64,000 nt of DNA from Pseudoalteromonas citrea (GTDB taxonomy: Bacteria > Pseudomonadota > Gammaproteobacteria > Enterobacterales > Alteromonadaceae), in the NCBI RefSeq assembly GCF_000238375.3, contig NZ_AHBZ03000027.1:558001-622000 (forward strand). The letters are read 5' to 3'. The notes below the pieces were generated by a model that saw only the letters and a list, made by a program, of their open reading frames with translations, did not search any database and was not told the DNA's origin. Shown here one piece after another: positions 36,665 to 47,431 of this stretch. Position numbers and translations under genes: made by a program. Positions within the stretch are counted from its first letter, which is position 1; the number at the start of each line of letters is the position of its first letter.

Positions 36665-36713
36665 GCTACTAAGGTTGGTAAAGTTTAAAGGGTAGTTCTT
36701 GTATTTAAACTTA

Positions 36714-36746
36714 AACTCCAGTTATTGAGCAATAATAGCTGGAGTT
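36714..36746. terminator. Hairpin between M61 peptidase and GT25 genes
   Basis: AACTCCAG (36714-36721) and CTGGAGTT (36739-36746) pair, with an inner TTATT/AATAA stem around a GAGC loop and a 3-base bulge. It lies between the converging genes ending at 36664 and 36770. There is only a short T content afterwards, so termination strength is uncertain. Confidence 0.6.
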
Positions 36747-36769
36747 ATGGTTATCTAGCATGTCAGTTA

Positions 36770-37537
36770 TTAAATTTTACCCTTTAAAACTTCGATTACT
36801 TGCTGAGTGGCGTTACGATTAAGTCGCTTTTCTTGAAACTGATGCCATTTTCTTTTCCAAAAATGCTTTTTTACAGGCGCACTACTAGATGCTTTGGCAA
36901 TATCGCTTTCGAACTCTCCGGCTTGCTCAATGTAATAAGGCATCATTGAATACACGGGGACGTTGGTTTCCCAAATATGCTGTATATCAGTGTCAACAGG
37001 TCGAGCAAACTGTTCGGTTGCTTTTAGAAGTCGCTTAGCGCCCTCTAAACTAATAGCTTGAGCACAGCAGCCTGTCATTGCTTTTTTATGTACCACAAGG
37101 TCAAAGTGGCTATTGAGCTTAGATTTGAACGAAATTGGCTTTTCGCGATTCTCATATGCTGCAAGCTTAATGAGTTGCCAATCAAAATTAAGATCAGCTA
37201 TGGAGTCAAAAACGTCCTGTAACGGGCCAACTAGTTTAAAATCATCCTCAATTATAATGGCATAATCAAGTTGACGGTCAACAATGGTCTGCCATGCTTT
37301 TCTGTGGCTTAAATAGCAGCCAATCTCGCCTTGACTAAGTACTCGATGATACTTTTTGTGATTCAAGGTGTGACTGTAATGGCGGTTAAGCTCCTCTTTA
37401 CTTAAAGACTTTCCATACACCCCTGATAGTCGCTCAAAAGGAATATTTTGACTATTTAACCTATCTGTACACGCTTTTAAACGTTTTGTGCTTTGATCTA
37501 AGTTGATCAAAAATATGGCAGGAACGTTGGTGTGCAT
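36770..37537 (-). CDS. GT25-family glycosyltransferase (LPS/LOS type)
   Basis: A 255-residue cytoplasmic glycosyltransferase of the LPS-modifying GT25 family. It has the N-terminal IFLINLDQSTKRLKACTDRL and FERLSGVYGK, then SQGEIGCYLSHRKAWQTIVD and AIIIEDDFKL (the DxD-like EDD), and a QAISLEGAKRLL segment. It probably adds a sugar to lipooligosaccharide or capsule; donor and acceptor are unknown. No other surface-sugar genes are nearby, which is unusual for a core-oligosaccharide enzyme. Its ATG overlaps the stop of the preceding lipoprotein gene by one base. Confidence 0.87.
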   Translation of the reverse strand: MHTNVPAIFLINLDQSTKRLKACTDRLNSQNIPFERLSGVYGKSLSKEELNRHYSHTLNHKKYHRVLSQGEIGCYLSHRKAWQTIVDRQLDYAIIIEDDFKLVGPLQDVFDSIADLNFDWQLIKLAAYENREKPISFKSKLNSHFDLVVHKKAMTGCCAQAISLEGAKRLLKATEQFARPVDTDIQHIWETNVPVYSMMPYYIEQAGEFESDIAKASSSAPVKKHFWKRKWHQFQEKRLNRNATQQVIEVLKGKI

Positions 37538-38022
37538 TACTGTGATATCTCTAATTTAACTTGCCAAGGCTTATTTTTGTCAAAAGTTTCGTGTTTCGAC
37601 AGACTCAGGGTAGGAGACTGCGCCGCTTTTGAAAATTGTAACGTGTTTTTCTTTTGTACTGCTTTCCACTCAGTACTTAAACATGATTCAATCAGGCGCT
37701 TAGATGTATCAAAGACTTGTGACGCAAGATCGTCGCTCGCATAGTTTTTTTCACAGTGGTAACCAGTTAAGCCTGTGCTGTAGTTACTTATTTGACATTG
37801 CTCACCGACTAAATGTGCTTTTGCTTGCCATGATGTTAAAAATGGGGTCGAGATTTGAGCGCCTTTTAACGGTTCAAAATCTGATGGTGCACTATTTATG
37901 AGTGCTTCAACCTTTTGACACATACTCATTGTGTCGACTTGAGCTTGCTTCGAGGGAGATAAAGTATTGCAGCCAGTTAAGCCAATTATAAGGGAAAAGG
38001 CGCTAAGAAGAGGTTTTACCAT
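37537..38022 (-). CDS. Predicted lipoprotein, unknown function
   Basis: A 161-residue protein with a lipoprotein signal: MVKPLLSAFSLIIGLTGCN, with the lipidated cysteine in LTGC at residue 18. The mature part carries several further cysteines (MCQKVEAL, EQCQI, YHCEKNY, ESCLSTEW), which suggests disulfides in the periplasm. No family recognised. ATG 38022 has AAGGAT upstream; the frame is open 12 codons further but the signal starts here. It is translationally coupled to the GT25 gene, and lies 62 bases after the hisI stop, so it may be read through from the histidine operon. Confidence 0.75.
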   Translation of the reverse strand: MVKPLLSAFSLIIGLTGCNTLSPSKQAQVDTMSMCQKVEALINSAPSDFEPLKGAQISTPFLTSWQAKAHLVGEQCQISNYSTGLTGYHCEKNYASDDLASQVFDTSKRLIESCLSTEWKAVQKKNTLQFSKAAQSPTLSLSKHETFDKNKPWQVKLEISQ

Positions 38023-38084
38023 GGTGAGATCCTTAACTATTTTTAGCAAGCATACCATGGTAAAACGTAAAGACCAGACTCGAG

Positions 38085-38696
38085 TTACTTATGTCTGTTT
38101 TGCAAGCAGCTTATAACGCTTGATAAATCAGTTTCACTGCGTTGTAACAAGACCAATAAATGATAAAGTAAATCAGCTGACTCGTTTTCTAATTCGTTTA
38201 TATCTGCTTTCATTGCCGCAAGTGCTACTTCAACGCCTTCTTCACCTACTTTTTGACAGCTTCGGCTAATGTCTTTCGCGAACAAAGATGCAGTATAACT
38301 CGAATCAGGGTCATCATTTTTACGCGATACAATGACTTCTTCTAACTCGGCTAAAAAACCGATAGCGGGTTTAGCATCACCAAAGCAACTTTGGGTACCT
38401 AAGTGGCAGGTTGGCCCCTCCGGTAACGCAAACAATAAAATTGAATCTTGGTCGCAATCAGTATGCGCGCTTACCAAGTTGAGCACATTATTAGAAGACT
38501 CCCCTTTGGTCCAAAGGCGTTGTTTTGAGCGAGAATAAAATGTCACCAGTTTCTTTTCTAATGTCATTTTGATTGCATCACTGTTCATAAAGCCTTGCAT
38601 GAGGATCACACCTGACGTGGCATGTTGAACAATGGCTGGCAGTAGCTCAGCTTTATCAAAGTCTAATTGTGTTAGGTTTGCGGGGGTTAATTGCAT
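38085..38696 (-). CDS. hisI: Phosphoribosyl-AMP cyclohydrolase / phosphoribosyl-ATP diphosphatase
   Basis: Bifunctional HisIE, steps 2 and 3 of histidine synthesis. The N-terminal cyclohydrolase domain (about 1-110) has [23 protein letters not shown] and [12 protein letters not shown] with the metal-binding cysteine, plus [12 protein letters not shown]. The C-terminal pyrophosphohydrolase domain (about 115-203) has [23 protein letters not shown] and [15 protein letters not shown]. The 203 residues equal the E. coli protein. It overlaps hisF by 10 bases and is the last gene of the histidine operon. Confidence 0.96.
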   Translation of the reverse strand: MQLTPANLTQLDFDKAELLPAIVQHATSGVILMQGFMNSDAIKMTLEKKLVTFYSRSKQRLWTKGESSNNVLNLVSAHTDCDQDSILLFALPEGPTCHLGTQSCFGDAKPAIGFLAELEEVIVSRKNDDPDSSYTASLFAKDISRSCQKVGEEGVEVALAAMKADINELENESADLLYHLLVLLQRSETDLSSVISCLQNRHK

Positions 38697-39466
38697 AGTC
38701 TACTCGCTATATTTTGAGATGATAAAAACTGCTTTAGCTCGTTAATATTTATAATGTTTTTATGAAATACGCTGGCGGCCAATGCGCCATCAACTTGACT
38801 ATGTGTAAATACATCAGCGAAGTCTTGCATTGTACCTGCACCACCAGATGCGATAAGTGGCACATCACAAATGGCTCTGATTTGACTTAATTGGTCATTG
38901 TCGTAGCCTTTTCTTACGCCATCTTGATTCATACAGTTGAGCACGATTTCTCCAGCGCCTAGTTCTTGTACTTTTTTAACCCATTCTTGGGTTTTATAGC
39001 GAGTACGGCTTGACGCATTTGGATCCCCTGTTAATTGATACACAAGATATTCGCCAGATGCTTCGTCGTAAAAACTATCTATACCAACCACAATGCATTG
39101 TTTACCGAATTCATCATGTAATTCTTTGATGAGTTCAGGTCGCGCAATTGCTGGGCTATTGATACTGATCTTATCAGCGCCTTGCTCTAGAACCTTGGCT
39201 GCATCAGCGACTGATTTAATTCCGCCAGCGACGCAGAAGGGAATATCAATGTGTCGAGCAATATTTTCGACCCAGTTTACGTCGAGTAAACGCTTTTCCA
39301 CACTGGCACTTATTTCATAAAATACCAGCTCATCTGCACCTGAATCACTGTAGAGTTTAGCTAGCTCTAAGATGCCACCAACAACTTCATGGCCCTTAAA
39401 TTTAACGCCTTTAACGACTTGTCCATTCTTAACATCTAAACATGGGATTATTCGCTTTGATAACAT
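38687..39466 (-). CDS. hisF: Imidazole glycerol phosphate synthase cyclase subunit
   Basis: TIM-barrel subunit that uses ammonia from HisH to form imidazole glycerol phosphate and AICAR. The 259 residues are standard. [17 protein letters not shown] holds the first catalytic aspartate; [26 protein letters not shown] (second aspartate) and [15 protein letters not shown] follow. It overlaps hisA by 19 bases and hisI by 10 bases. Confidence 0.97.
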   Translation of the reverse strand: MLSKRIIPCLDVKNGQVVKGVKFKGHEVVGGILELAKLYSDSGADELVFYEISASVEKRLLDVNWVENIARHIDIPFCVAGGIKSVADAAKVLEQGADKISINSPAIARPELIKELHDEFGKQCIVVGIDSFYDEASGEYLVYQLTGDPNASSRTRYKTQEWVKKVQELGAGEIVLNCMNQDGVRKGYDNDQLSQIRAICDVPLIASGGAGTMQDFADVFTHSQVDGALAASVFHKNIININELKQFLSSQNIASRLCN

Positions 39467-40182
39467 GCCAGAGCCTCCTCAACTGTAAATGCGCCATCCA
39501 GTAGCGATTTCCCAAGAATAATGCCACCGACACCTATCTCAATTAATCGATTAATATCCTCTAACGAGCTTACTCCGCCAGATGCTTGCACTTTTATGTT
39601 CTTATTATGCGCACAAAGTTGTTCATATAACGCAAAGGAAGGGCCGGTCATGGTGCCATCCTTACTGATGTCCGTACATAGGAAGTCAATTATGCCAAGT
39701 TCAGCATAAAAGTCGACGAGTTCAAATAAATCAACCTTTGCATCTGAAAGCCAACCATGAGTTGCAGGTGCCCAACCAGTGTCGGTTTTGTTGACATCTA
39801 GGGCTATGACGAAACGTTTAGCGCCAAACTCTTTAATCCAGCTAGATACCTGAATTTGTTGGTCGACAGCCATGGAACCAATCACAACTTGTGAAGCTCC
39901 GGCGTCAAGCCATTGTTTAACATCTTCATAGCTACGGACCCCACCGCCAACTTGATAAGGGACTGATAATCCGCTGGTGGCTGCTTGAATTTGTTGCCAC
40001 TGTTTTTTAGCTGGATCTCGTGCGCCTTCTAGATCAACCAAATGAAGCTTAGTCGCACCACTGTTTTGGTATGACTGTAACCGTTCATCGAGTTGAAATG
40101 GGTAAAACTGGGCTGTATCGTATTTGCCTTGGTACAATCTCACGATTTGGTTTTGTAGTACATCTAATGCGGGAATGATCAT
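39448..40182 (-). CDS. hisA: ProFAR isomerase
   Basis: TIM-barrel isomerase, step 4 of histidine synthesis. The 244 residues are standard. [20 protein letters not shown] carries the catalytic aspartate, then [33 protein letters not shown] and [11 protein letters not shown]. It overlaps hisF by 19 bases and follows hisH by 11 bases. Confidence 0.97.
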   Translation of the reverse strand: MIIPALDVLQNQIVRLYQGKYDTAQFYPFQLDERLQSYQNSGATKLHLVDLEGARDPAKKQWQQIQAATSGLSVPYQVGGGVRSYEDVKQWLDAGASQVVIGSMAVDQQIQVSSWIKEFGAKRFVIALDVNKTDTGWAPATHGWLSDAKVDLFELVDFYAELGIIDFLCTDISKDGTMTGPSFALYEQLCAHNKNIKVQASGGVSSLEDINRLIEIGVGGIILGKSLLDGAFTVEEALACYQSE

Positions 40183-40193
40183 ATTAAGGTCCT

Positions 40194-40784
40194 TTACAAT
40201 TGCCAGTTCAAAAAGTTTTGTAGTAATGTTGCGCCCACTTTGGCGCTGCGTTCAGGGTGAAACTGCATGCCAGCATAATTATCTTTGGCTACAATAGCTG
40301 AAAATTGTTGACCATATTCCCCTTGAGCCAATGTTGACGTGTTGACCGAGTGTGCAAAGCTGTGCACAAAATATACTTGGTCGTTACTCGTGATATTATT
40401 AGTCAATGGGTGCTCAATGCAGTGTGTTAAGTTATTCCAACCCATGTGTGGCGCCGTCAACCCTTGGATATCGAGTTGAGAAACACTGCCAGGTATCTTT
40501 CCTAGGCAAGTAACATTGCCTTCTGCTGTGCTCTCACACAACAATTGCATACCTAAACAAATCCCCATCAATGGCTTTTGAAACTCATCAATCGCTTCAT
40601 TCCACCCTTGGTTGATTAGACGCTCCATCGCCACTTTTGCATGGCCAACACCCGGTAAAATAGCACGGTCAAAGTGGGCAAGTTGAGCTGGTTCGGTGAT
40701 AACTTCAGGTGTGACACCAAGGCGTTCAAACGCAAACCTTACCGAGTTGATGTTGGCACAACCGGTATTAATAATGGCTATCAT
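40194..40784 (-). CDS. hisH: Imidazole glycerol phosphate synthase glutaminase subunit
   Basis: Class I glutamine amidotransferase partner of HisF. The 196 residues match the family. It has [27 protein letters not shown], the catalytic cysteine in [22 protein letters not shown] and the catalytic His-Glu in GMQFHPERS. The start is ATG 40784 because it overlaps the hisB stop as ATGA and has AAGGGG upstream; the GTG two codons earlier is less likely. Confidence 0.96.
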   Translation of the reverse strand: MIAIINTGCANINSVRFAFERLGVTPEVITEPAQLAHFDRAILPGVGHAKVAMERLINQGWNEAIDEFQKPLMGICLGMQLLCESTAEGNVTCLGKIPGSVSQLDIQGLTAPHMGWNNLTHCIEHPLTNNITSNDQVYFVHSFAHSVNTSTLAQGEYGQQFSAIVAKDNYAGMQFHPERSAKVGATLLQNFLNWQL

Positions 40785-41842
40785 AAACACCCCTTAGAGC
40801 TGGCTGTTTGTTGTGTGGTGTCTTTAGCAATTGCCATTCTTAATGCCCGAGAAAAGGCTTTGAATAAGCCCTCAACTTGGTGATGGCAGTTACCCTCTGA
40901 CACGGATAAAATCAAACTTACTTGAGCATTGTCTGCCAATGACTTAAAAAAGTGTTCGACCATTTGTACATCTAAATCTCCAGTACTCTCTCTGGTAAAT
41001 TCTGCATTTAATACAAATGACGCGCGACCAGATAAATCGAGTTGGCATTCTGCTTTGCACTCATCCATCGGGAGTGAAAAACCGTAGCGGGCAATTTGTG
41101 ATTTAGTGCCTAGCGCTTGCTTTATTACTTGCCCTAGTGCTATCCCCACATCTTCTACTAAATGGTGTTCATCGATGTGAAGATCACCTTTAGCAATAAT
41201 ATTTAAGCCAATATTTGCGTGCGTCCTAATTTGGTCGAGCATATGGTCGAAAAAGCCTAACCCTGTTGCAATTTCGCCATTTTTAGTTTGATCAAGATTA
41301 GCTGAAACACTGATCTGTGTTTCTTTGGTATTGCGACTTACCGTTGCTTTTCTGTTTAATGTGGTCAACTGGGTTACAATGTGGGACCAACTTCCTTCAT
41401 ATAAAATACCTTCAATACACAGGTTTTCAGCGAGACCTATATCGGTTTGTCGGTCTCCAATCACATATGATTTAGCAAGGTCAACTTTACCAGAGCGCAT
41501 AATTTGCGTGAGTAGGCCAGTTTTTGGCTTTCTGCAGTTACAGTTGTCTTCATCAAAGTGTGGGCAGATCAACACCTCTTCGAAAAATATTCCCTGACTT
41601 TCAAATATCTCCATCATTTTATTTTGTGCTATGTCGAAGTCAGCCGTTGGAAAGCTAGCGGTACCAAGCCCATCTTGATTAGATACCATGACAAGCTTGT
41701 AACCTGCATTTTGCAATTGGAGTAGGGCGGTGATCACATTAGGTAACAGGACGAGCTTTTCAAGGCTATCGACTTGTTTATCTGTTTTTGGCTCGTCTAT
41801 TAGCGTGCCATCTCTGTCTATGAATAAATATGGACTGCTCAT
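40781..41842 (-). CDS. hisB: Histidinol-phosphatase / imidazoleglycerol-phosphate dehydratase
   Basis: Bifunctional enzyme for steps 6 and 8. The N-terminal HAD phosphatase domain (about 1-165) has [13 protein letters not shown] (nucleophile and acid aspartates) and the zinc loop [15 protein letters not shown]. The C-terminal dehydratase domain (about 170-353) has [26 protein letters not shown] and [17 protein letters not shown] with manganese-binding histidines. The 353 residues are close to E. coli HisB (355). The fused form is typical of gammaproteobacteria. Confidence 0.97.
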   Translation of the reverse strand: MSSPYLFIDRDGTLIDEPKTDKQVDSLEKLVLLPNVITALLQLQNAGYKLVMVSNQDGLGTASFPTADFDIAQNKMMEIFESQGIFFEEVLICPHFDEDNCNCRKPKTGLLTQIMRSGKVDLAKSYVIGDRQTDIGLAENLCIEGILYEGSWSHIVTQLTTLNRKATVSRNTKETQISVSANLDQTKNGEIATGLGFFDHMLDQIRTHANIGLNIIAKGDLHIDEHHLVEDVGIALGQVIKQALGTKSQIARYGFSLPMDECKAECQLDLSGRASFVLNAEFTRESTGDLDVQMVEHFFKSLADNAQVSLILSVSEGNCHHQVEGLFKAFSRALRMAIAKDTTQQTASSKGCL

Positions 41843-41852
41843 TATTAATTCC

Positions 41853-42926
41853 TTACACTTGCGCCGAGATGACGTCTAGCCAATCTTTAACGGATTTTAA
41901 GTCTTGTTCGTTACCAATTGATATACGCAGCCAGTTATCTTGGCCATATAAATTAAAAGGTCTCATTACTAACCCCATTTGTGCCGCGAAAGATAAACAG
42001 CCTTTGTCTTTAAGTTGTAATGTCACAAAGTTACCTTCACCACTGAGTATGTTGTTGACAGCGGGTGACTGTTCTAACCAGCGTACAAGCGTTAGTTTGG
42101 CTTTGTTCAAAATGGTTACTTGGCGACGCATCTGGGTAATTGCATCACTGCTTAAGGCCTTTTCGGCGATTTGTGCAACCACGGTTGATACAGGGTAGGG
42201 CGCTATGACTTTTCGAATAGGTGCTAGGAGTGATTGATCACCCAGCATGAATCCAGTGCGCAAGCCCGCCAGTGCAAATGCCTTAGATAGCGTACGTAAA
42301 ATAACAAGGTTATCGAAGTCTTTAAGTAGTAGAGCGCATGAATTAGACTCTGAGAACTCTATGTAGGCTTCATCAACAACAACGATGGCTTTACCTGTTA
42401 ATGCTTTTGTGATTTGAGCAATTTTTTCAACTGGCGTGATACTGCCTGTCGGGTTATTCGGATTGCAGATGAAAACCAATTTACTGCCTGATACTGCTTT
42501 AATAATGTCTTCGACAGTGCCACTGAGCAATAACTCTTGTGATAGGTCATTAACAGCAACATTATGTGTGTCAGCGGTTACTTTATACATGCCATAAGTT
42601 GGCAAAAATAGTGCAATATTGTCTGATGCAGGCTCACAATAGGTCCGCACCAATAGGTCGATGCCTTCGTCTGCTCCCCGGGTCATAATGACTTGTTCTG
42701 AACTTACGCCCGCATAATCTGCGTATGCATCTATAACCGCTGCAGGTTGTGGATCGGGATACCTATTTAAGTCACTCAGTATAATATTTACGTCTTTCAC
42801 ATAAGGGCTTTCATTGGCATTGAGCCATATATTACCTGATACTTTTTCACTTTTTGCAGAACTATAGGCTGTTAGTGCTTCAATATTGCCGGGTAACAGC
42901 GTGTCTTGTGCTGGTTTATTAGTCAT
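41853..42926 (-). CDS. hisC: Histidinol-phosphate aminotransferase
   Basis: PLP enzyme converting imidazole acetol phosphate to histidinol phosphate (step 7). The 357 residues match the family. It has [50 protein letters not shown] and the PLP lysine in [16 protein letters not shown]. It overlaps hisD by 8 bases and precedes hisB by 10. Confidence 0.97.
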   Translation of the reverse strand: MTNKPAQDTLLPGNIEALTAYSSAKSEKVSGNIWLNANESPYVKDVNIILSDLNRYPDPQPAAVIDAYADYAGVSSEQVIMTRGADEGIDLLVRTYCEPASDNIALFLPTYGMYKVTADTHNVAVNDLSQELLLSGTVEDIIKAVSGSKLVFICNPNNPTGSITPVEKIAQITKALTGKAIVVVDEAYIEFSESNSCALLLKDFDNLVILRTLSKAFALAGLRTGFMLGDQSLLAPIRKVIAPYPVSTVVAQIAEKALSSDAITQMRRQVTILNKAKLTLVRWLEQSPAVNNILSGEGNFVTLQLKDKGCLSFAAQMGLVMRPFNLYGQDNWLRISIGNEQDLKSVKDWLDVISAQV

Positions 42927-44217
42927 TGTTTAATTGCTCCAGTCTTACTTTAACTGCGTAGGCGTGAGCGTCTAATCCTTCTGCCTCAGCAAGTGGCAAT
43001 ATAGCTGAGCTTAACGCTTTAAGCCCTTGTTTTGATATTGTTTGAACTGTGTAGGTTCTAAAAAAATCTAATAGATTTAAGCTAGAATATACTTTACTGT
43101 AACCATAAGTAGGCAATACATGGTTGGTACCTGAGGCATAATCTCCAGCCGATTCTGGTGTATAGTCACCAACAAACACTGACCCTGCGTTATTCACTAA
43201 CGGTAAATACTGCTCAGGTTCCCTAAGTTGCAGTATTAAATGTTCTGGTCCATATTCAGCCGAAACGGCAAAGGCTTGCTCAATTGACTCTACCAAAATG
43301 AGACTACTGTTTTGCATTGCAGCTCGCGCGATATCTGCACGAGGTAGCAACGCTAATTGCGCTTCGATGGCTTGCTGTGTTTTTTCAATGGTGAGTGTGT
43401 TGGTGCATAACAAAATTACCTGAGAGTCACGACCATGCTCTGCTTGTGATAATAAATCGGCCGCAATAAACTCGGGGTTTGCACGTTCGTCTGCAATCAC
43501 CAATACTTCAGATGGTCCAGCGGGCATATCAATTGCAAATCCTGGTTGGCTTTGGCTCAATATTTGTTTTGCCATTGTGACGTAGCTATTACCTGGGCCA
43601 AAAACTTTGCTTACTTTCGGCACTGTGTCTGTGCCAAACGCCATCGCTGCGATGGCACCTGCACCGCCACTTTCAATTACTGTTGTGATCCCACATAACT
43701 TAGCAGCATAAAGTATTGCAGGGTCAATTTTCTTGTCACCATTAACAGGTGTGGCAAGTACAATAGTAGTTGCACCGCTGAGTTGTGCACAGACACCTTG
43801 CATCAACACTGATGAAGGTAAAGGCGCACTTCCACCAGGTACATACAGCCCAACAGCATCAATAGCTTGGTAGCGCAATTCGCAAAGTACCCCAGGCGTT
43901 GTCTCTAACGACGTGTTGTTTGGCAATTGCGCTTGGTGAAAAGCTTTAATGTTGCTATATGCCGTTTCAATCGCTGCTTTTAATTCTGCGTTTAACGCCT
44001 GAGCACTATTATTAATCTCTTCTTGAGGTACACGCAGCCTTACGTTATTTCGCTTATCAAATTTTTCAGCGAATGTAATAAGCGCGCTATCACCATTTGA
44101 TTTTACTTGTTCGATTATGTCGTTGACAGCGGCTTCAACATTTATACTGGCTGATAGAGCAGGGCGCATAAGTGCGCCTTGCTGTTGCTGTGACGTCAAT
44201 TCGTTCCAACGGATCAC
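42919..44217 (-). CDS. hisD: Histidinol dehydrogenase
   Basis: Zinc enzyme oxidising histidinol to histidine with NAD (last steps). The 432 residues match E. coli HisD (434). It has VGLYVPGGSAPLPSSVLM, GPGNSYVTMAKQIL, DMPAGPSEVLVIAD, LSQAEHGRDSQVIL and the C-terminal TNHVLPTYGYSKV with zinc and catalytic histidines. It starts 4 bases after the hisG stop. Confidence 0.97.
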   Translation of the reverse strand: MIRWNELTSQQQQGALMRPALSASINVEAAVNDIIEQVKSNGDSALITFAEKFDKRNNVRLRVPQEEINNSAQALNAELKAAIETAYSNIKAFHQAQLPNNTSLETTPGVLCELRYQAIDAVGLYVPGGSAPLPSSVLMQGVCAQLSGATTIVLATPVNGDKKIDPAILYAAKLCGITTVIESGGAGAIAAMAFGTDTVPKVSKVFGPGNSYVTMAKQILSQSQPGFAIDMPAGPSEVLVIADERANPEFIAADLLSQAEHGRDSQVILLCTNTLTIEKTQQAIEAQLALLPRADIARAAMQNSSLILVESIEQAFAVSAEYGPEHLILQLREPEQYLPLVNNAGSVFVGDYTPESAGDYASGTNHVLPTYGYSKVYSSLNLLDFFRTYTVQTISKQGLKALSSAILPLAEAEGLDAHAYAVKVRLEQLNND

Positions 44218-44221
44218 GTTA

Positions 44222-45121
44222 TTACTCCATCATTTTTTCGATTGGCATAACTAGGATTGAATTCGCACCGAGTGTTTTTAGTTCTTCCATTGTTTCCCAG
44301 AAAAGGGTTTCACTACTGACCATGTGCAGGGCAACATATTCGTCACTGCCAGCCAAAGCGAGCAGTGTCGGCTGGCCTGTGCCGGGCAGCAGCGCACAGA
44401 CTTCGTCCAGTTTGCTCTTTGGTGCATGCAGCATGATATATTTGCTTTCTTTTGCTTGTTTTACCCCTTTTAAACGAGGCATAAGCTTTTCAATTAAGGC
44501 TAGCTTTTCTGGGTCTTGCAGGGCTGGGTTTTGAATAAGACAAGCGTTTGACTCTAGAATTGTTTCTCCTTGCATTAATCCATTGGCTTCTAAGGTGGCA
44601 CCGGTTGATACAAGGTCACAGATTGCATCAGCTAAGCCAGCTCTGGGGGCAACTTCTACTGAGCCAGTTAACATGACGGCACTGGCGCTGATATTTTCAC
44701 GCTTTAAGTACTGCTTTAAAATCTCTGGGTATGTTGTTGCGATTCTTTTACCTTCAAACCAGTCCTTTGACTGTTCACCGAGCTCTTGCGGCCAAGCGAG
44801 TGCTAAGCGGCAATAGCCAAAGTCCAACTTAGATAGCTTGATGACATCGGCACTTTGTTGCAGATTTTGTCTTTCGGCTTGAGACTCCACTAGGACATTT
44901 TCACCAACGATCCCCAAGTCACATACGCCATCCATAACCAAACCCGGAATATCGTCATCACGTACACGCAGTACATCAATTGGCATATTGGTAGAATGTG
45001 CGATCAAACGTTGTTCACGTAGATTAAGCTTAACACCGATTTGTTTTAATAGGTCTTGGCAGTCTTTTGATAAACGGCCAGATTTTTGAATTGCGATACG
45101 TAGTCTATTTGTGTTGTTCAT
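44222..45121 (-). CDS. hisG: ATP phosphoribosyltransferase (long form)
   Basis: First enzyme of the histidine pathway, feedback-inhibited by histidine. The 299 residues are the long, HisZ-independent form. It has [15 protein letters not shown], the PRPP loop region with [47 protein letters not shown], and the C-terminal ACT-like regulatory domain (about 225-299, [19 protein letters not shown]). It is the first structural gene of the operon, directly behind the attenuator. Confidence 0.96.
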   Translation of the reverse strand: MNNTNRLRIAIQKSGRLSKDCQDLLKQIGVKLNLREQRLIAHSTNMPIDVLRVRDDDIPGLVMDGVCDLGIVGENVLVESQAERQNLQQSADVIKLSKLDFGYCRLALAWPQELGEQSKDWFEGKRIATTYPEILKQYLKRENISASAVMLTGSVEVAPRAGLADAICDLVSTGATLEANGLMQGETILESNACLIQNPALQDPEKLALIEKLMPRLKGVKQAKESKYIMLHAPKSKLDEVCALLPGTGQPTLLALAGSDEYVALHMVSSETLFWETMEELKTLGANSILVMPIEKMME

Positions 45122-45148
45122 AATTTATTTTCCATAAGTATAAAAACT

Positions 45149-45172
45149 AAAAACCCCGAGGGAACCTCAGGG
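45149..45172 (-). terminator. his operon attenuator terminator
   Basis: On the minus strand CCCTGAGG and CCTCGGGG pair (one G-U) around a TTC loop, followed by UUUUU, about 30 bases before the hisG ATG. GGAACCTC upstream (about 45204-45211) is perfectly complementary to GAGGTTCC across the terminator's 5' arm and would form the antiterminator. A further stem, CGCTGG with CCGGCG enclosing TTCCT/AGGAA, can sequester that antiterminator. This is the three-way choice of histidine attenuators. Confidence 0.88.
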
Positions 45173-45245
45173 CGAAAATAAGCTATGAATTTTGCTCGCC
45201 GGAGGTTCCTTTTAGGAATAACCCACCAGCGAAATACCTGACAGG

Positions 45246-45296
45246 TTATCCCGATGAATGATGATGGTGATGTAAAGCTGTCATAGTATTGAACAT
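45246..45296 (-). CDS. hisL: his operon leader peptide
   Basis: A 16-codon frame on the minus strand: MFNTMTALHHHHHSSG, with five consecutive histidine codons (CAT CAC CAT CAT CAT), then TAA. ATG 45296 has AAGAG six bases upstream; an internal ATG at 45284 is the alternative start. With the downstream alternative hairpins it forms a classical histidine attenuator: ribosome stalling at the His run when charged tRNA-His is scarce permits transcription of hisGDCBHAFI. Confidence 0.92.
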   Translation of the reverse strand: MFNTMTALHHHHHSSG

Positions 45297-45440
45297 TGTT
45301 AACTCTTGGTTAGTATTTGATTACGTATATAGATAAACATATTATCAGAATGCAGTGCAAGCTTTTTTTATATGAACTTTAGAATATCTTATAACGGCCG
45401 ATAATAACGTATAAGAACATGTTGTTGGGGAGAAATGCAT
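45297..45440. promoter_or_regulatory. Divergent control region, his operon and small ORF
   Basis: This AT-rich 144-base gap must hold the promoter of the minus-strand histidine operon and that of the plus-strand small gene at 45441. A TTGCAC on the minus strand lies about 60 bases before the leader ATG, but no good -10 partner at 16-18 bases was found, so no promoter is called. Confidence 0.4.
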
Positions 45441-45665
45441 ATGGATGCGTTAAAACCACAGTTTAATATCGTCAGGCTTGAGGTTCATCACAAGCCTTTA
45501 TTTTATATTGCAGGTGTACAAGAAAGTGCGGTTGATAGAATAAAACTTGAGCGCGCAAAGCGTGAGGATATTGAAAAAAAGAAACGGTCAAATGAACCAG
45601 AAAATAAACAAAATGGCAACAATAAAACAGATGAAAGTGACAAACACCTAGATATATGGGCTTAG
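45441..45665 (+). CDS. Small hypothetical protein
   Basis: A 74-residue protein of unknown function: an N-terminal possible beta segment (MDALKPQFNIVRLEVHHKP, LFYIAGVQES) followed by a strongly charged, hydrophilic tail rich in Lys, Glu, Asn and Asp (AKREDIEKKKRSNEPENKQ) that is probably disordered. ATG 45441 is eight bases after GGGGAG; an ATG two codons upstream is closer to the ribosome site than usual. A good ribosome site supports it as a real gene. It stands alone between the his operon and a chemoreceptor. Confidence 0.55.
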   Translation: MDALKPQFNIVRLEVHHKPLFYIAGVQESAVDRIKLERAKREDIEKKKRSNEPENKQNGNNKTDESDKHLDIWA

Positions 45666-45809
45666 TGCTTTTGTACTAATATAAAAGTTGTATTTTTGTG
45701 CGTCTTCAATATATAATCCTTCCCAATCCACTAATTTAATTAAGTTTTTTATTAGTCTACCTGTATGATATTTACACGGTGGAAATGTAGTCTATTCAGG
45801 GTTGTATAT

Positions 45810-47414
45810 ATGAACTTTACCATTGTCCAAAAGTTATACGCTGCATTTTTTGCCGTGTTGATTTTACTTTCGAGCACCTCAGTCTTTGTAATTTATAAAG
45901 AAATTGAGATTTCTCATGTTACCCAAGAAGTAGCCAGTGACGATGTACCCGGAGCATTTGTCTATATGCAACTGATTGATGAACTAGGTGATGTCAATAC
46001 TGCTTTATATGCAATTGTTAATGATATAGAAGGGGCAACGCAAAGCTACTATGATGATAAGAATGAGCTATTAGATTACTACGAACAATTATATAAGTTG
46101 GAATCTAAAAAGGCCGAAGACCGACGGGTTATGGCTCAAATAAAACGTTTAATTGACGATTTAATACAGGTTGCCGAGACAAAAATTATTGGTTCGTCAT
46201 TACCGTTTAATGAAAAGCTAGTTACGTTAGTTGAGTTGGAAAAACGGTATATTTCGAAGTTAGAGGATATGTTAGAGGCAGGTGCTAACGAAGAACGTGA
46301 TGACACATCTCTAGCTATGACTGAAATTCAGGCACAACTTGATTTTCTAAATACCATATTAATCGTCATTACGCTGGTGGCGATAGTTATCTCGGTATTC
46401 ATTGCGTGGCGTTTAGGTCTTTCAATCTCGCAGAGGTTAAAATTGGTGGCAGTACAAGCGGGCAATATTGCCCAAGGGCGATTGGATATTCAACCACTTG
46501 AAACTAGTCATGGAGATGAGATCAGTGCGTTATCGTCATCTATCAATGATATGCAAACGTCATTAACTACGCTCGTTGGACAAATAAAGTCAGTAACGAG
46601 CGAAGTTGGCGATAGTAGTGCCACACTTGGCAAAGTTAATGAGCAAGTTGCGAAAGGGATCAATAAGCAGCAATTAAAAGCGGATCAAATTTCCACAGCC
46701 GCAGCGCAAATGAGTAGCTCTATTGCTGAAGTGGCTCACCAGAGTGTCGACGCAGCAGATATTGCAAATCAAGCAGGTAGTAGCGCAAGTCATGGCGGAA
46801 AAATTGTTAATGAAATGGTGATGAGTATTCGAGATGTGTCGTCCACCATTGAAGACTTATCGGATTCGGTCGGTAATTTGGGGCAACGTGGTAAGCAAAT
46901 TGGAGAGATCATAAAGGTGATCAATGAAATCGCTGAACAAACTAATTTATTAGCCCTTAATGCGGCGATTGAGGCTGCCAGAGCTGGAGAACAAGGGCGA
47001 GGCTTTGCCGTGGTGGCTGATGAAGTTAGGGGGCTTGCTAGTCGAACCGCAACAGCGACACAAGAAGTCGCAGAGTCAATAAGTGCAATTCAGCAAGAGA
47101 CCGATATTGCGGTATCAAGAATGGCACAAAGTACCGAAGTCGTTGATAAAGGAGTGTCGTTAAGTGAAGAGGCTTTAGCTGCGCTTGAAGATATTGTTAG
47201 TCAAGCACAAACTGTTAATAGAATGATTGATTCTGTTGCTGCATCGGCAGAAGAGCAAGCCGCAGTGACGAAGGAGATCAGTCAAGACATTACAGACATT
47301 AATACTATAGCGACTGAAGCTGTTTCTAACTCAGAGGCTGCACAAAGTGCTGCGAATGCGCTGTCTGATAATGTAGAAAGCCTTGAAACTGCATTAAGTA
47401 AGTTTGCAGTTTAG
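45810..47414 (+). CDS. Methyl-accepting chemotaxis protein
   Basis: A 534-residue membrane chemoreceptor. TM1 lies at residues about 8-30 ([21 protein letters not shown]), a periplasmic helical sensor domain (about 31-185) rich in Asp and Glu follows, TM2 is at about 190-215 ([19 protein letters not shown]), then HAMP (about 215-265) and a cytoplasmic signalling hairpin whose tip reads [20 protein letters not shown] with [12 protein letters not shown]. The C terminus lacks a CheR-binding NWETF-like pentapeptide. I chose ATG 45810 with AGGG upstream because TM1 begins there; the frame stays open to 45765. Ligand unknown. Confidence 0.92.
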   Translation: MNFTIVQKLYAAFFAVLILLSSTSVFVIYKEIEISHVTQEVASDDVPGAFVYMQLIDELGDVNTALYAIVNDIEGATQSYYDDKNELLDYYEQLYKLESKKAEDRRVMAQIKRLIDDLIQVAETKIIGSSLPFNEKLVTLVELEKRYISKLEDMLEAGANEERDDTSLAMTEIQAQLDFLNTILIVITLVAIVISVFIAWRLGLSISQRLKLVAVQAGNIAQGRLDIQPLETSHGDEISALSSSINDMQTSLTTLVGQIKSVTSEVGDSSATLGKVNEQVAKGINKQQLKADQISTAAAQMSSSIAEVAHQSVDAADIANQAGSSASHGGKIVNEMVMSIRDVSSTIEDLSDSVGNLGQRGKQIGEIIKVINEIAEQTNLLALNAAIEAARAGEQGRGFAVVADEVRGLASRTATATQEVAESISAIQQETDIAVSRMAQSTEVVDKGVSLSEEALAALEDIVSQAQTVNRMIDSVAASAEEQAAVTKEISQDITDINTIATEAVSNSEAAQSAANALSDNVESLETALSKFAV

Positions 47415-47431
47415 GCTGCATCATAATATTG

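Noticed and set aside
45300-45400. A sigma-70 promoter for the his leader (TTGCAC with TTTATC)
   Set aside because: Spacing is right but the elements match poorly; several equally poor alternatives exist in this AT-rich stretch.
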